The translations under genes were made by a program, and so were the position numbers. 35,447 nucleotides of DNA, taken from the NCBI RefSeq assembly GCF_937859915.1, contig NZ_CALMAW010000127.1, positions 1 to 35,447 on the forward strand, in the 5' to 3' direction. Position 1 is the stretch's first letter; every line of letters begins with the position of its first letter. The notes below the pieces were generated by a model. That model was given only the letters and a program-made list of their open reading frames with translations. It did no database searches and was not told the DNA's origin. This document shows positions 24,823-32,884 of this stretch, piece after piece. This stretch comes from an uncultured Sphingomonas sp. (GTDB lineage: Bacteria > Pseudomonadota > Alphaproteobacteria > Sphingomonadales > Sphingomonadaceae).

Positions 24823-25818
24823 CTATTCCGCGGCAACCAAGGTCGGCTCGTCATCCTCGAACTGGTAGAAGCGCTGGTATGCGCGTCGATAGGCTAGGAT
24901 CGGACCATCGTTCTTAACGAGCAGCGGATGCAGTTGGAAGCGCTTGGTCTCCCAGATCGGGATGTCCTGGTTTACCTGCTTAACTAGGTCGCGCATCCGT
25001 GCGACCGTCACGCGCATCTTGCCTTCGCTGATGCCAGGCGGATGATAGAGCTGCCAGCGCACGTGTGTGGTGTGCCCGTCGACCGCGGTGATCTGCTGCA
25101 TCATCGTCACTTGCGTGATGTCGGTGAAGCGCGTGATCGACTGGCCGGGCCCTTGCGCCCAGGTATCGATCTTGCCGGTCATCGGCCCGCGCGGCGTCGT
25201 CATCTCCGACACCACGACGTTGCGACGCGCCCAGCCTTCCATCTTGAACTCTGTCGCGGGCGGGCCCGACGTGCCGTGGACCGCGCGGAAGTGCGCATAG
25301 TCCTGCCCGTTTTCAGTGATCTCCTGCACATGCGTCTTCACGACCCAGTCATGCTTCTCGGCGCAGACCCAGCCCTCCTGCGTGATCTCGTCCGCGGTCG
25401 CCACGTCCCATTTGGGCGCGGCACGACGCGGATGATACCAGACATAGACGATGCCCAGCGACTCCTCGATCGGCCAGGTCGGCAAACAGCCGCGCTTGAG
25501 CTTCAAGGGGATCGAATCGCTGTACGGGATGTCCGTCACCCCGCCCTCGCCGTTGAAGCTCCAGTGATGGAACGGGCAACGGATATCGTTGCCGATCACT
25601 TCGCCCAGGCCAAGATGCGCGCCCAGATGCGGGCAATAGGGATCGACCGCGTTGAGCACGCCGTCCTCGCCGCGCCACACGACCACTTCCGTCCCGAAAT
25701 ACTTACACGTTTTCAAGGTGCCGGGCGCGATCTCGTCCGACATCGCCACCGCGAACCACCCGAACGGCAGCGGCAATGCGTCATAGCCCCGCTGCGCCTC
25801 GATCACCTGCTCGTCCAT
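24823..25818 (-). CDS. Rieske non-heme iron oxygenase, oxygenase component
   Basis: 331 aa. The N-terminal Rieske domain has C62-x-H64 and C81-x2-H84 for the [2Fe-2S] cluster. The catalytic domain has N170, D173, H176 and H181 in ITENGQDYAHFRAVHG, the site for mononuclear iron and its Asp bridge. The style is of the KshA / cholesterol-7-desaturase (DAF-36) group, which hydroxylates or desaturates steroid-like substrates, rather than ring-hydroxylating dioxygenase alpha subunits. ATG 25818 follows GGAGG at five bases; an upstream in-frame start was rejected. No reductase gene is present in the window. It is the last gene of the operon with two acyl-CoA dehydrogenases. Confidence 0.93.
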   Translation of the reverse strand: MDEQVIEAQRGYDALPLPFGWFAVAMSDEIAPGTLKTCKYFGTEVVVWRGEDGVLNAVDPYCPHLGAHLGLGEVIGNDIRCPFHHWSFNGEGGVTDIPYSDSIPLKLKRGCLPTWPIEESLGIVYVWYHPRRAAPKWDVATADEITQEGWVCAEKHDWVVKTHVQEITENGQDYAHFRAVHGTSGPPATEFKMEGWARRNVVVSEMTTPRGPMTGKIDTWAQGPGQSITRFTDITQVTMMQQITAVDGHTTHVRWQLYHPPGISEGKMRVTVARMRDLVKQVNQDIPIWETKRFQLHPLLVKNDGPILAYRRAYQRFYQFEDDEPTLVAAE

Positions 25819-25857
25819 ATCTGCCTCCGTCGGCCCTATCGGGCCGTTATACACGAT

Positions 25858-27081
25858 TCAGCGCCCCGATGGGATATCCTTGAAGGGCACGGTCTTGTCG
25901 ACGCGCGGTTCACCGGGCAGCCCCAGCACGCGCTCGGCGATGATGTTCTTCATGATCTCGTCGGTGCCACCGCCGAGCCTGAGCCCCGGAGCCCACAGCA
26001 GCCGGTGGTGGAACGCGCCGTTCGCGACCGCCAGTTCGGGGTCGTCGATTAGCCCGAAGCGATCCTGCAGGTCGACCGCGCGGCTCGACAGATCCTGCGC
26101 GCCGTTCGCCCACAGGAGCTTTCCCGCCGACCCTTCCGGCCCCGGCGCCTCGCCCTTCGACAGCGCCGAGAGGTTGCGGAACGTCTGCAACCGGATCGCC
26201 TCGGCATCGACGTAATAGTCCGCCAGCCACTCGCGGAACGCAGGATCGTCCATCGCGCTGCCCTCGCCCGCCGGTGTGTTGCGCGCCATCGCGATCAGTT
26301 CGCGCCACGACAGCCCGCTGCCCGAACCCAATGCAGCGCGCTCGTTCATCAGCGTGAAGATGATGACCGCCCATCCGTCGCCCACCGCACCGACGCGCTG
26401 CGAATCGGAGATGCGGACGTCGGACAGGAACACCTCGTTCAATTCGGCGTCGCCCGACATCATCTTGATCGGGCGGACCTCGACGCCGGGCGTGTCCATC
26501 CGCAACCAGAAGGCGGTGAGGCCCTTGTGCTTGGGAACGGTCGGATCGGTCCGCGTGACGACCATGCCGTAATCGGCGATCTGCGCGCCCGAGTTCCAAA
26601 CCTTCTGGCCGGTGACAATCCAGTCGTCGCCATCCTCGACGGCGCGGGTGCGCAGCCCCGCCGAGTCGGACCCGCCGGCCGGTTCGGAGAACAGCTGGCA
26701 CCAGATCGTGTCGCCGCGCACTGCGGGCGGCACCAGCGCGCGCGAGGCGTCGTCGTCGTTGAACTTCAGCACGGCAGGCAGCAGCATGTGCAGCCCGGTG
26801 ACGAAATAGGAGAAGCGCAGACCCGCCGTCTGCTCCTCCTGGTTGAAGATCGCCTCCTCGATCGCGGTGCCGCCCGAACCGCCCCATGCCGTCGGCCAGC
26901 CGATGCACGCGTAACCACTGGCGGCCTTGATCACCTGCCATCGCGTCGCGAGATCCTTGTGCGGCTCAGTCCACACGCGATCCTCGGGGCCGAGCACCGA
27001 CAGGTCGGGCTTGTTCGCCGCGATCCAGGCGCGCACCTTTAGCCGGTAGGCGGCCTCTTCCGGGCTATCGTCGAAATTCAT
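25858..27081 (-). CDS. Acyl-CoA dehydrogenase, first of a pair (larger subunit type)
   Basis: 407 aa FAD flavoprotein. Seen are the N-terminal helical domain from NFDDSPEEAAYRLKVRAW, the middle-domain signature QLFSEPAGGSDSAGLRTRA, GQKVWNSGAQIADYGMVV, and the C-terminal LRLGGGTDEIMKNIIAERVLGLP. The Glu that in medium/short-chain enzymes precedes GT (YEGT) is Gly here. A Glu in LMNERAALG is a candidate alternative base. ATG overlaps the upstream dehydrogenase stop as ATGA. The pair resembles the adjacent FadE partners that form alpha2beta2 heterotetramers in steroid catabolism (established for ChsE1-ChsE2); heterotetramer formation here is inferred. Confidence 0.93.
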   Translation of the reverse strand: MNFDDSPEEAAYRLKVRAWIAANKPDLSVLGPEDRVWTEPHKDLATRWQVIKAASGYACIGWPTAWGGSGGTAIEEAIFNQEEQTAGLRFSYFVTGLHMLLPAVLKFNDDDASRALVPPAVRGDTIWCQLFSEPAGGSDSAGLRTRAVEDGDDWIVTGQKVWNSGAQIADYGMVVTRTDPTVPKHKGLTAFWLRMDTPGVEVRPIKMMSGDAELNEVFLSDVRISDSQRVGAVGDGWAVIIFTLMNERAALGSGSGLSWRELIAMARNTPAGEGSAMDDPAFREWLADYYVDAEAIRLQTFRNLSALSKGEAPGPEGSAGKLLWANGAQDLSSRAVDLQDRFGLIDDPELAVANGAFHHRLLWAPGLRLGGGTDEIMKNIIAERVLGLPGEPRVDKTVPFKDIPSGR

Positions 27082-28202
27082 GCCAATTCTCCCGCCGCAA
27101 GACGCCCTTCGAGCCGGTCGACCAGCCGGCGCTTCCACGTCGACGGCGAACCGAGCACGAGTTGCAGGTGACGCGCGCGACGGTAGAACAGGTGATTGTC
27201 CGCCTCCCACGTCACGCCGATGCCGCCGAATACCTGGATCGCCTCCTTCGACGCCAGCCAATAGGCCGACGACGCCGCCACGCGCGCCGCCGCCGCCGCG
27301 ACGGGGAGTTCGCCCGAATCGGTCGAGAGCGCCCATGCGGCGTAATAGGCGTTCGATCGCGCGACCGCGTTGCGCGTGAACACGTCAGCCAGCTTGTGTT
27401 TGATCGCCTGATAGCTGCCGATCTGGCGCCCGAACGCGTAACGCTCCAGCGCATAATCGCGCGCCATCTCTAAGCAGCGGTCCGCGCCACCGATCTGCTC
27501 GAACGCGATCATGACGGCTGCGCGTTCCTCGATGCGCGCGAGCAGCGCGATCCCGTCGCCCGCGCCCAGCGGCTCGACCGGCACGTCGTCAAACGTCAGC
27601 CGGGCCGCGCCGCGGCTCGGATCGATCGTCGCGACCGCCTCGCGCATCACGCCATCGCTCACGAGATCCGCGATATACAGGCCGGGACCATCGTCACCCT
27701 GCGCCAGTACGACCGCGTGCGTTGCGGCAAGCCCGTCGACGACCGGAAGCTTGGTCCCCGACAGCCGCCCGTTCGCTACCCGCGCGTTGATCCGCCCCGC
27801 CGCGATCTCGCCCGGTCCCTCGGTCGTGGCGACCGTGCCGACCATCTCGCCGGTCACGACACCGGGTAGTAGCGCCTGTTTTTGCGCCTCGCTGCCGCCC
27901 AGCATCAGGCTTTCCGCAAACTGGTAGACGCTCGAGGCGAACGGCACCGGCGAGATTGCGCGCCCCAGTTCCTCGGCAAGCGCACACAACTCCACATAGC
28001 CCATTGCGTAGCCGCCGTAGGTCTCCGGGATCGCGGCGCCGCACCAGCCTTGCTCGACGATCCGCGCCCAGAGCCGCGCGTCGTAGCCGTCACCCTCGCC
28101 CTCCAGTACGCCGCGCGCCGCGGAGAGCGGCGACGCGTCGGTCAGGAAGCGCCGCGCCTCCTCCTTCAGGCTCTTTTGGTCGTCGGTGAAGTCGAAATTC
28201 AC
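27078..28202 (-). CDS. Acyl-CoA dehydrogenase, second of a pair (smaller subunit type)
   Basis: 374 aa. GTG start at 28202 overlaps the nitronate-monooxygenase stop as GTGA; the longer upstream frame is shadow. It opens with NFDFTDDQKSLKEEARRFL; middle region GTVATTEGPGEI; C-terminal region with ALERYAFGRQIGSYQAIKHKLAD, a typical FAD/CoA-binding helix, and AIQVFGGIGVTWEADNHLFY. The family E-G-T active-site motif is not present near the C-terminus. This fits a partner subunit that shares the active site with the neighbouring 25858-27081 protein. Together they would introduce a double bond into a bulky acyl-CoA. Confidence 0.93.
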   Translation of the reverse strand: MNFDFTDDQKSLKEEARRFLTDASPLSAARGVLEGEGDGYDARLWARIVEQGWCGAAIPETYGGYAMGYVELCALAEELGRAISPVPFASSVYQFAESLMLGGSEAQKQALLPGVVTGEMVGTVATTEGPGEIAAGRINARVANGRLSGTKLPVVDGLAATHAVVLAQGDDGPGLYIADLVSDGVMREAVATIDPSRGAARLTFDDVPVEPLGAGDGIALLARIEERAAVMIAFEQIGGADRCLEMARDYALERYAFGRQIGSYQAIKHKLADVFTRNAVARSNAYYAAWALSTDSGELPVAAAAARVAASSAYWLASKEAIQVFGGIGVTWEADNHLFYRRARHLQLVLGSPSTWKRRLVDRLEGRLAAGELA

Positions 28203-29218
28203 GCATCCACTCCTTCGGTCGCGCGCACGCCCGCACGTCGCATCGCCGTGTGATAGTCCTCGACGAGCCGGCCGATCACCATCGCCGCCGGCTCGACCGC
28301 GGCGACGCCGCCGATTCCCTGCCCGCACCCCCAGATGTCGCTCCAAGTACGCGCAGCCTTATCCTGCCCGCCGACCTCGGGCGCGCGCCGCCCGGTCGGC
28401 AGGTCGTCGGGATCGAGCCCCGCCGCCAAGATCGATCTGCGCAGGTAATTGGCGGGCGTGCCGCTGAACGCGGGCGTATAGACGATGTCCTCCGCCGAGG
28501 CGTCGATCACGCCCTGCTTGTGCGCCGCCGACGCGTTTGACTCCTCGGTCGCGATGAAGGCGGAGCCGACATACGCCAAGTCCGCCCCCGCCGCGATCGC
28601 ACCCGCCACCGCGTTGCCCGAGCCGATCGCGCCTGACAATGCCACCGGTCCGTCGAACCAAACGCGAATCTCGTCGAGCAGAGCGAAGGGTGACAGTCGC
28701 CCGGCATGTCCGCCCGCACCCGCGGCGACCGCGATCAGCCCAGTCGCGCCCTTTTCGATCGCCTTGCGTGCATGCGCCTGCGAGATCACGTCGTGCAGTG
28801 TGACGCCGCCATACGCCTGGATCGCGGCGTTAACGTCCGGACGTGCGCCCATCGAGCTGATGACGAGCGGCACGCGGTGCTGCACGCACAACGCCAGATC
28901 GTCGTCGAGCCGACCATTGCTGCGGTGTACGATCAGATTGACGCCGAACGGCGCCGACGGCCTGTCGGGATGGGCCCGGTCCCAGGCAGCGAGCGCCTCC
29001 GCGATCTCCACCAGCCATTCGGCGAATTGCGCGGACGGACGCGCGTTGAGCGAGGGAAGCGTGCCGATGATCCCCGCGATGCACTGCGCGACGACCAGCG
29101 CGGGATTGGACACGAGAAACAACGGCGCGCCGATCACCGGCGCGCGTAGCCGCCCGCGCCATGCGCGCAGCACGTCGGCTCCCGACGCCGCCTCCAGTCG
29201 ATCGCTCATGATTTTCAT
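28199..29218 (-). CDS. Nitronate monooxygenase / 2-nitropropane dioxygenase-like flavoprotein
   Basis: 339 aa FMN TIM-barrel protein. Visible are APVIGAPLFLVSNPALV, FGVNLIVHR, VISSMGARPDV, the glycine-rich phosphate site IAVAAGAGGHAGR with its central His, and LSGAIGSGNAVAGAIAAGADLAYVGSAF. The start is uncertain between ATG 29218 and ATG 29209; neither has a clear ribosome site. It heads a four-gene minus-strand operon with two acyl-CoA dehydrogenases and a Rieske oxygenase. Annotated nitronate monooxygenases are common in such acyl-CoA clusters, where nitronates are unlikely substrates. An enoyl-reductase-like role on an acyl-CoA is an alternative (inference). Confidence 0.9.
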   Translation of the reverse strand: MKIMSDRLEAASGADVLRAWRGRLRAPVIGAPLFLVSNPALVVAQCIAGIIGTLPSLNARPSAQFAEWLVEIAEALAAWDRAHPDRPSAPFGVNLIVHRSNGRLDDDLALCVQHRVPLVISSMGARPDVNAAIQAYGGVTLHDVISQAHARKAIEKGATGLIAVAAGAGGHAGRLSPFALLDEIRVWFDGPVALSGAIGSGNAVAGAIAAGADLAYVGSAFIATEESNASAAHKQGVIDASAEDIVYTPAFSGTPANYLRRSILAAGLDPDDLPTGRRAPEVGGQDKAARTWSDIWGCGQGIGGVAAVEPAAMVIGRLVEDYHTAMRRAGVRATEGVDA

Positions 29219-29346
29219 GTCGGCAAGGTATCTGGCGCAGCGTCCCGGACGGCGCCACCCGCGTCCGCGAATAGCGTCACGGCGATGGCACGTGCGTCGA
29301 CCGGCGCGACATCGTCCGAACGATGGTGCTCGATTTACAAGCCTTC

Positions 29347-29375
29347 GCCACTGACGCATCGCTTGCGACAGTGGC
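29347..29375. promoter_or_regulatory. 29-bp near-perfect palindrome in a divergent promoter gap
   Basis: The arms GCCACTGACGCA (29347-29358) and TGCGACAGTGGC (29364-29375) pair at 11 of 12 positions around TCGCT. It lies in the 193-base gap between the nitronate-monooxygenase operon (minus) and the amidohydrolase-like/CoA-synthetase operon (plus), 37 bases before the latter's start. The size and position suit a dimeric regulator controlling both operons. TetR regulator 2 is encoded in the rightward run, so autoregulation is possible. Confidence 0.55.
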
Positions 29376-29411
29376 AGTTCGTCTGCCGATCAAACCCACA
29401 GGAGGATCGCT

Positions 29412-30287
29412 TTGCCGCGACCGCGCGATATATCCGCCATCGACACGCTGATCGGCTTTCGCGACGTCGAGACGCACCGCGCGAGCACGGTGCCCGGCGC
29501 GAAGCTGGGCTGGGACAAGCATCCGGCCGAGTACATGTTCAAGGACACGCCCGACGACCTCGCCGCCGATGTCGATCCGATGTCGACGATCGACGAGACG
29601 CTGGCGGCAATGGACAAGCACAATGTCGGCGTTGGGGTGATCCACCTGACCGACGAGCGCGCCGAGACCGCGCTGCGTTGTCACCCCGACCGTTTCGTGG
29701 GCGTCAAGCCGATCGACGCGAACCTCGGCATGGACGCGGTGCGCACGATCCAGCGGCTGCATGACGAGTTCGACATCCGCGGCATCACGATGTTCCCCTC
29801 GGGGCTGAAGCCCACGGTGCCGATCAACGACCGGCGCTGGTATCCGATCTACGCCAAGTGCATCGAACTCGACATCGCCGCCTTCTGCACCACCGGCGTG
29901 CCGGGGCCGCGCGTGCCGTTCATGCCGCAATATGTCGGGCATATCGACGAGGTCTGCTACGACCTGCCCGAGCTGAAGTTCGTCATGCGCCACGGTGCGG
30001 AGCCGTGGGAGGATCTGGCGATCAAGCTGCTGATGAAATGGCCGAACCTCTATTATTCGACCAGTGCGTTCGCGCCCAAATACTGGCCCGACAAGATCGT
30101 CGAGTTCGCCAACAAGCGCGGCGCGGACAAGGTGATCTACGCGGGCTATTACCCGATGGGGCTGGAGCTGGACCGCATCTTCCGCGAGATGGACGACGTG
30201 CCGTTTCGCGACGACGTCTGGCCTAAGTTCCTGCGCGACAATGCGGCGAAGGTGCTGCGGATCATTCCGCCGGCAAGCCGCCGATGA
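29412..30287 (+). CDS. Amidohydrolase-2-fold protein lacking usual metal ligands
   Basis: 291 aa. The TTG start at 29412 is supported by AGGAGG seven bases upstream. The overall pattern is the amidohydrolase-2 TIM barrel: GVGVIHLTDERAE, DRFVGVKPID, ITMFPSGLKP, FVMRHGAEPWEDL, and the C-terminal LRDNAAKVLRI, which matches the family NA..L end. However, the first strand reads IDTLIGFRDV where HxH metal ligands are expected. The segment VIYAGYYPMGLELDR has Tyr where the catalytic Asp (GSDxP) normally sits. It may therefore be a metal-free or differently acting member. The stop overlaps the acyl-CoA synthetase start as ATGA, so the two products are made together. Confidence 0.88.
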   Translation: MPRPRDISAIDTLIGFRDVETHRASTVPGAKLGWDKHPAEYMFKDTPDDLAADVDPMSTIDETLAAMDKHNVGVGVIHLTDERAETALRCHPDRFVGVKPIDANLGMDAVRTIQRLHDEFDIRGITMFPSGLKPTVPINDRRWYPIYAKCIELDIAAFCTTGVPGPRVPFMPQYVGHIDEVCYDLPELKFVMRHGAEPWEDLAIKLLMKWPNLYYSTSAFAPKYWPDKIVEFANKRGADKVIYAGYYPMGLELDRIFREMDDVPFRDDVWPKFLRDNAAKVLRIIPPASRR

Positions 30288-31978
30288 GCGGTCGGGCCAT
30301 TCTCCGCGATCCGCTCGCCGAGCGGTTGATCGGGCCGGGCAAGCCGTTCGACCTGGTCGAGGAAAAGGTCGGCGGTCGGCCGCGGCGGGTGTTCGCGGGT
30401 GCACCGCGTACACTATCGGCGATCTACCGTGCGGCTGCGGATACGATAGGCGATGTTGTCGTCAGCGGTGAGGGACGGTTCAGTTACGCCGACGTCTTCG
30501 CACGCGCGGGTGCGCTCGCCGCGGTGCTGCGCGATCGCTATGGGGTCGGGCGCGGCGACATGGTCGCGCTCGCGATGGAGAACCGGCCCGAGTTCGTCGT
30601 GGCCTTCGTCGCGATCACCGCGGCCGGAGCGTGCGCGGCGCTCGTCAACAGCCGCGGTGTCGCCGACGAGATGCTGCACGCGATCGCGCTAACCGGCGCG
30701 AGGCTGCTGGTGACCGACGCGCCCCGCGCCGCAGCGATAGCCGAACGCGAGGCAGATCCGGCGTTCGATCGGATCGTGCTCGGCGAGACGACGCTGCGAC
30801 CCGAGCGCGATATCGACTTCGCCACGGCCTGTGCCGGGGTAGCACCGCTCGAACCGATCGCGGTCGGCCCGGCGGACGGCGCGGTGATACTCTTCACCTC
30901 GGGCACCACCGGCTTTCCCAAAGGCGCACTGCTCAGCCATGGCGCGATCGCCCACGCGGCCGCATTGTCGAAGATGGTCGGCACGATGCAGGACCTGCGC
31001 TACGAGGAGGAGACGGGCATCGCCCTGCCCGACGCGCAGCGCTCGATGAGTTCGCCGACCGTGATCCTCGCGCCGATGTTCCACATGACCGGCGTGCTGC
31101 CGATCGTGCGCACGATCCACACCGGCGGCACGATCCACATCCTGGGCAAATGGAACGTCGACGTGGCGTTCGACATGCTCGAGACGACCGGGCTGGCCCG
31201 GCTGTCGTTCGTGCCCGCGATGCTGTGGGACATGTTCCGATCGCCGCGCGCGACACCCGAAATGCTGTCGCGCATCCGATTCATGGTCAATGGCGGCGCG
31301 CCGCTCGCGCCCGACCTGGTTGCCGAGATCAAACGGCGGACGCCGCATTGCCTGATCGTCAACACCTATGGGCAGTCGGAGGATTCGGGCTGGGCCTGCT
31401 CGATCAGCGGACGGACCTATGTCGACAATCCGCAATCGTGCGGCTGGGCGGTACCGAGCGTCGATGTCATCGTCCGCCGGGACGACGGCAGCGCCGCCGA
31501 CATCGGAGAGCCGGGCGAGCTGTGGGTCGCGAGTGCAGCTGTGATGACCGAGTATCTCAGTAACGCGGATGCCACGCGCGAGGCGTTGCAGGACGGCTGG
31601 CTCGCGACCGGCGATGTCGGGATCGTGGATGCCGACGGGCTCTTCACTATCGTCGACCGCAAGAAGAACATGGTGATCTCGGGCGGGGAGAACATCTATT
31701 GTGCCGAGGTGGAGCGCGTCGTCTCCGCCCATCCATCGGTCCGCGAATCGATCGCCTATGGCCTGCCCGACGCGCGCCTGGGAGAGCGGATGGTAGTCGA
31801 GGCGGTGATCGAGACGGGTGCGGACCTCACCGCCGACGACGTGAGGGCGCATTGTCGCGAACATTTGGCGATCTACAAAGTCCCGCGCGCGGTCCTTCTG
31901 CTGAACGAGGCGCTGCCGCGCACCGCGTCGGGCAAGATCGATCGGCGCCGGATTGTCGCCCATGCCCGGTCGCGCTGA
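30284..31978 (+). CDS. Acyl-CoA synthetase (AMP-forming), second copy
   Basis: 564 aa ANL-superfamily ligase. Motifs in order: ILFTSGTTGFPKGALLSHG, an unusual insert rich in charged residues (LRYEEETGIALPDAQRS), LAPMFHMTG, NTYGQSEDSG in the adenine-binding region, LATGDVGIVD, VDRKKNMVISGGENIYCAEVE, and PRTASGKIDRR with the catalytic Lys. It is longer than the other synthetase (508 aa) because of an N-terminal ~40 residues and the insert. Start overlaps the amidohydrolase-like stop (ATGA). It probably activates a carboxylic acid intermediate before beta-oxidation by the divergent acyl-CoA dehydrogenases and downstream thiolase. Confidence 0.95.
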   Translation: MSGRAILRDPLAERLIGPGKPFDLVEEKVGGRPRRVFAGAPRTLSAIYRAAADTIGDVVVSGEGRFSYADVFARAGALAAVLRDRYGVGRGDMVALAMENRPEFVVAFVAITAAGACAALVNSRGVADEMLHAIALTGARLLVTDAPRAAAIAEREADPAFDRIVLGETTLRPERDIDFATACAGVAPLEPIAVGPADGAVILFTSGTTGFPKGALLSHGAIAHAAALSKMVGTMQDLRYEEETGIALPDAQRSMSSPTVILAPMFHMTGVLPIVRTIHTGGTIHILGKWNVDVAFDMLETTGLARLSFVPAMLWDMFRSPRATPEMLSRIRFMVNGGAPLAPDLVAEIKRRTPHCLIVNTYGQSEDSGWACSISGRTYVDNPQSCGWAVPSVDVIVRRDDGSAADIGEPGELWVASAAVMTEYLSNADATREALQDGWLATGDVGIVDADGLFTIVDRKKNMVISGGENIYCAEVERVVSAHPSVRESIAYGLPDARLGERMVVEAVIETGADLTADDVRAHCREHLAIYKVPRAVLLLNEALPRTASGKIDRRRIVAHARSR

Positions 31979-32087
31979 ACCGGGCTCCTTCGATGCGCGC
32001 ACCGCCCCTCCGCAAGCCCGCAAGCCGTTGCCGCGGCGCGGCACGCGTGCGAACGATCCGACCCCAACCCAAACAGAGCCAACCGTC

Positions 32088-32795
32088 ATGCCCCAGACAG
32101 CCCTGATCGACACCTCCGATCGCCAGAGTCACAATCTGCTGGGCCAGCGACTGGGTCGGAAGGGTCGCGACACGCGCGAACGGGTGGTTGCCGCGCTGCA
32201 TCAGTTGCTGGCGACGTCGCCCGACGTACAACCTACGCTGACCGCGATCGCGCGCGAGGCGGGCGTGGGGATGACGACGTTATACCTGTATTTCTCGGAT
32301 CTGAGCGAATTGCTGCTGGCGGCGCTCGATCCGATTACCCGCGAAGCACGATTGCTGATCGAACAGCATTGTCATCGCTGGTCCGATGACATCCTCCACG
32401 ACGAATGCCTCACTTTCCTTGAGGCGCATTACCGGTTCTGGGCGAAGCATTCGCGGATCCTGCACTTGCGCAACAGTTTCGCCGATGCCGGCGATCCGCG
32501 CCTACTGGCGAACCGGCGTGCGATGTCGAACCCGGCGATCGAATGCTTCGCACATCAGATCGGCATCGATGCGAGGCAGGTCGAAACCACCGGGAGCGAA
32601 CACGCGATCGTCCTACTGACCATGGTCGAGCGCATGGCGACGATCACGACGGACGCCAATATCGGCTTTGCGCCGGTCGCATTGCATGCCGGCGCATCGG
32701 ACGCGTTCGTGTTGCGTCTGCTGGAGGCAGAGGCCTCGATCATGGCGCTGACGATCGACGGCTTTCGTCACGGAGCCCTGGGCCGCCGTCGGTAG
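32088..32795 (+). CDS. TetR-family transcriptional regulator 2
   Basis: 235 aa from ATG 32088; the earlier in-frame ATGs lie in sequence with no coherent fold. The helix-turn-helix is at about residues 24-72: GRKGRDTRERVVAALHQLL, then TAIAREAGVGMTTLYLYFSD. The ligand domain holds LEAHYRFWAKHSRILHLRN and ends with LRLLEAEASIMALTIDG. It is a paralogue of the regulator at 1547-2176, with the same GQ(R/A)LGRKG lead-in. It lies 109 bases after the acyl-CoA synthetase and before the thiolase on the same strand. It is a candidate repressor of the 29.2-34 kb divergent operons. Confidence 0.93.
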   Translation: MPQTALIDTSDRQSHNLLGQRLGRKGRDTRERVVAALHQLLATSPDVQPTLTAIAREAGVGMTTLYLYFSDLSELLLAALDPITREARLLIEQHCHRWSDDILHDECLTFLEAHYRFWAKHSRILHLRNSFADAGDPRLLANRRAMSNPAIECFAHQIGIDARQVETTGSEHAIVLLTMVERMATITTDANIGFAPVALHAGASDAFVLRLLEAEASIMALTIDGFRHGALGRRR

Positions 32796-32816
32796 CGCCG
32801 CCCCCGCGATGAAAGC

Positions 32817-32839
32817 ATCGGGACGCTTACCGTCCCGAT
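32817..32839 (+). terminator. Perfect hairpin between TetR 2 and thiolase
   Basis: ATCGGGACG (32817-32825) pairs fully with CGTCCCGAT (32831-32839) around CTTAC, 21 bases after the TetR stop and 46 before the thiolase start. There is no T tract after it, so it is a weak candidate for intrinsic termination. It may instead be an operator in front of the thiolase gene or an RNA-processing stem. Confidence 0.45.
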
Positions 32840-32884
32840 AGGCCCATGCCACATTGGTATCAGTCGCTTTTTCGGAGTTTCGCC

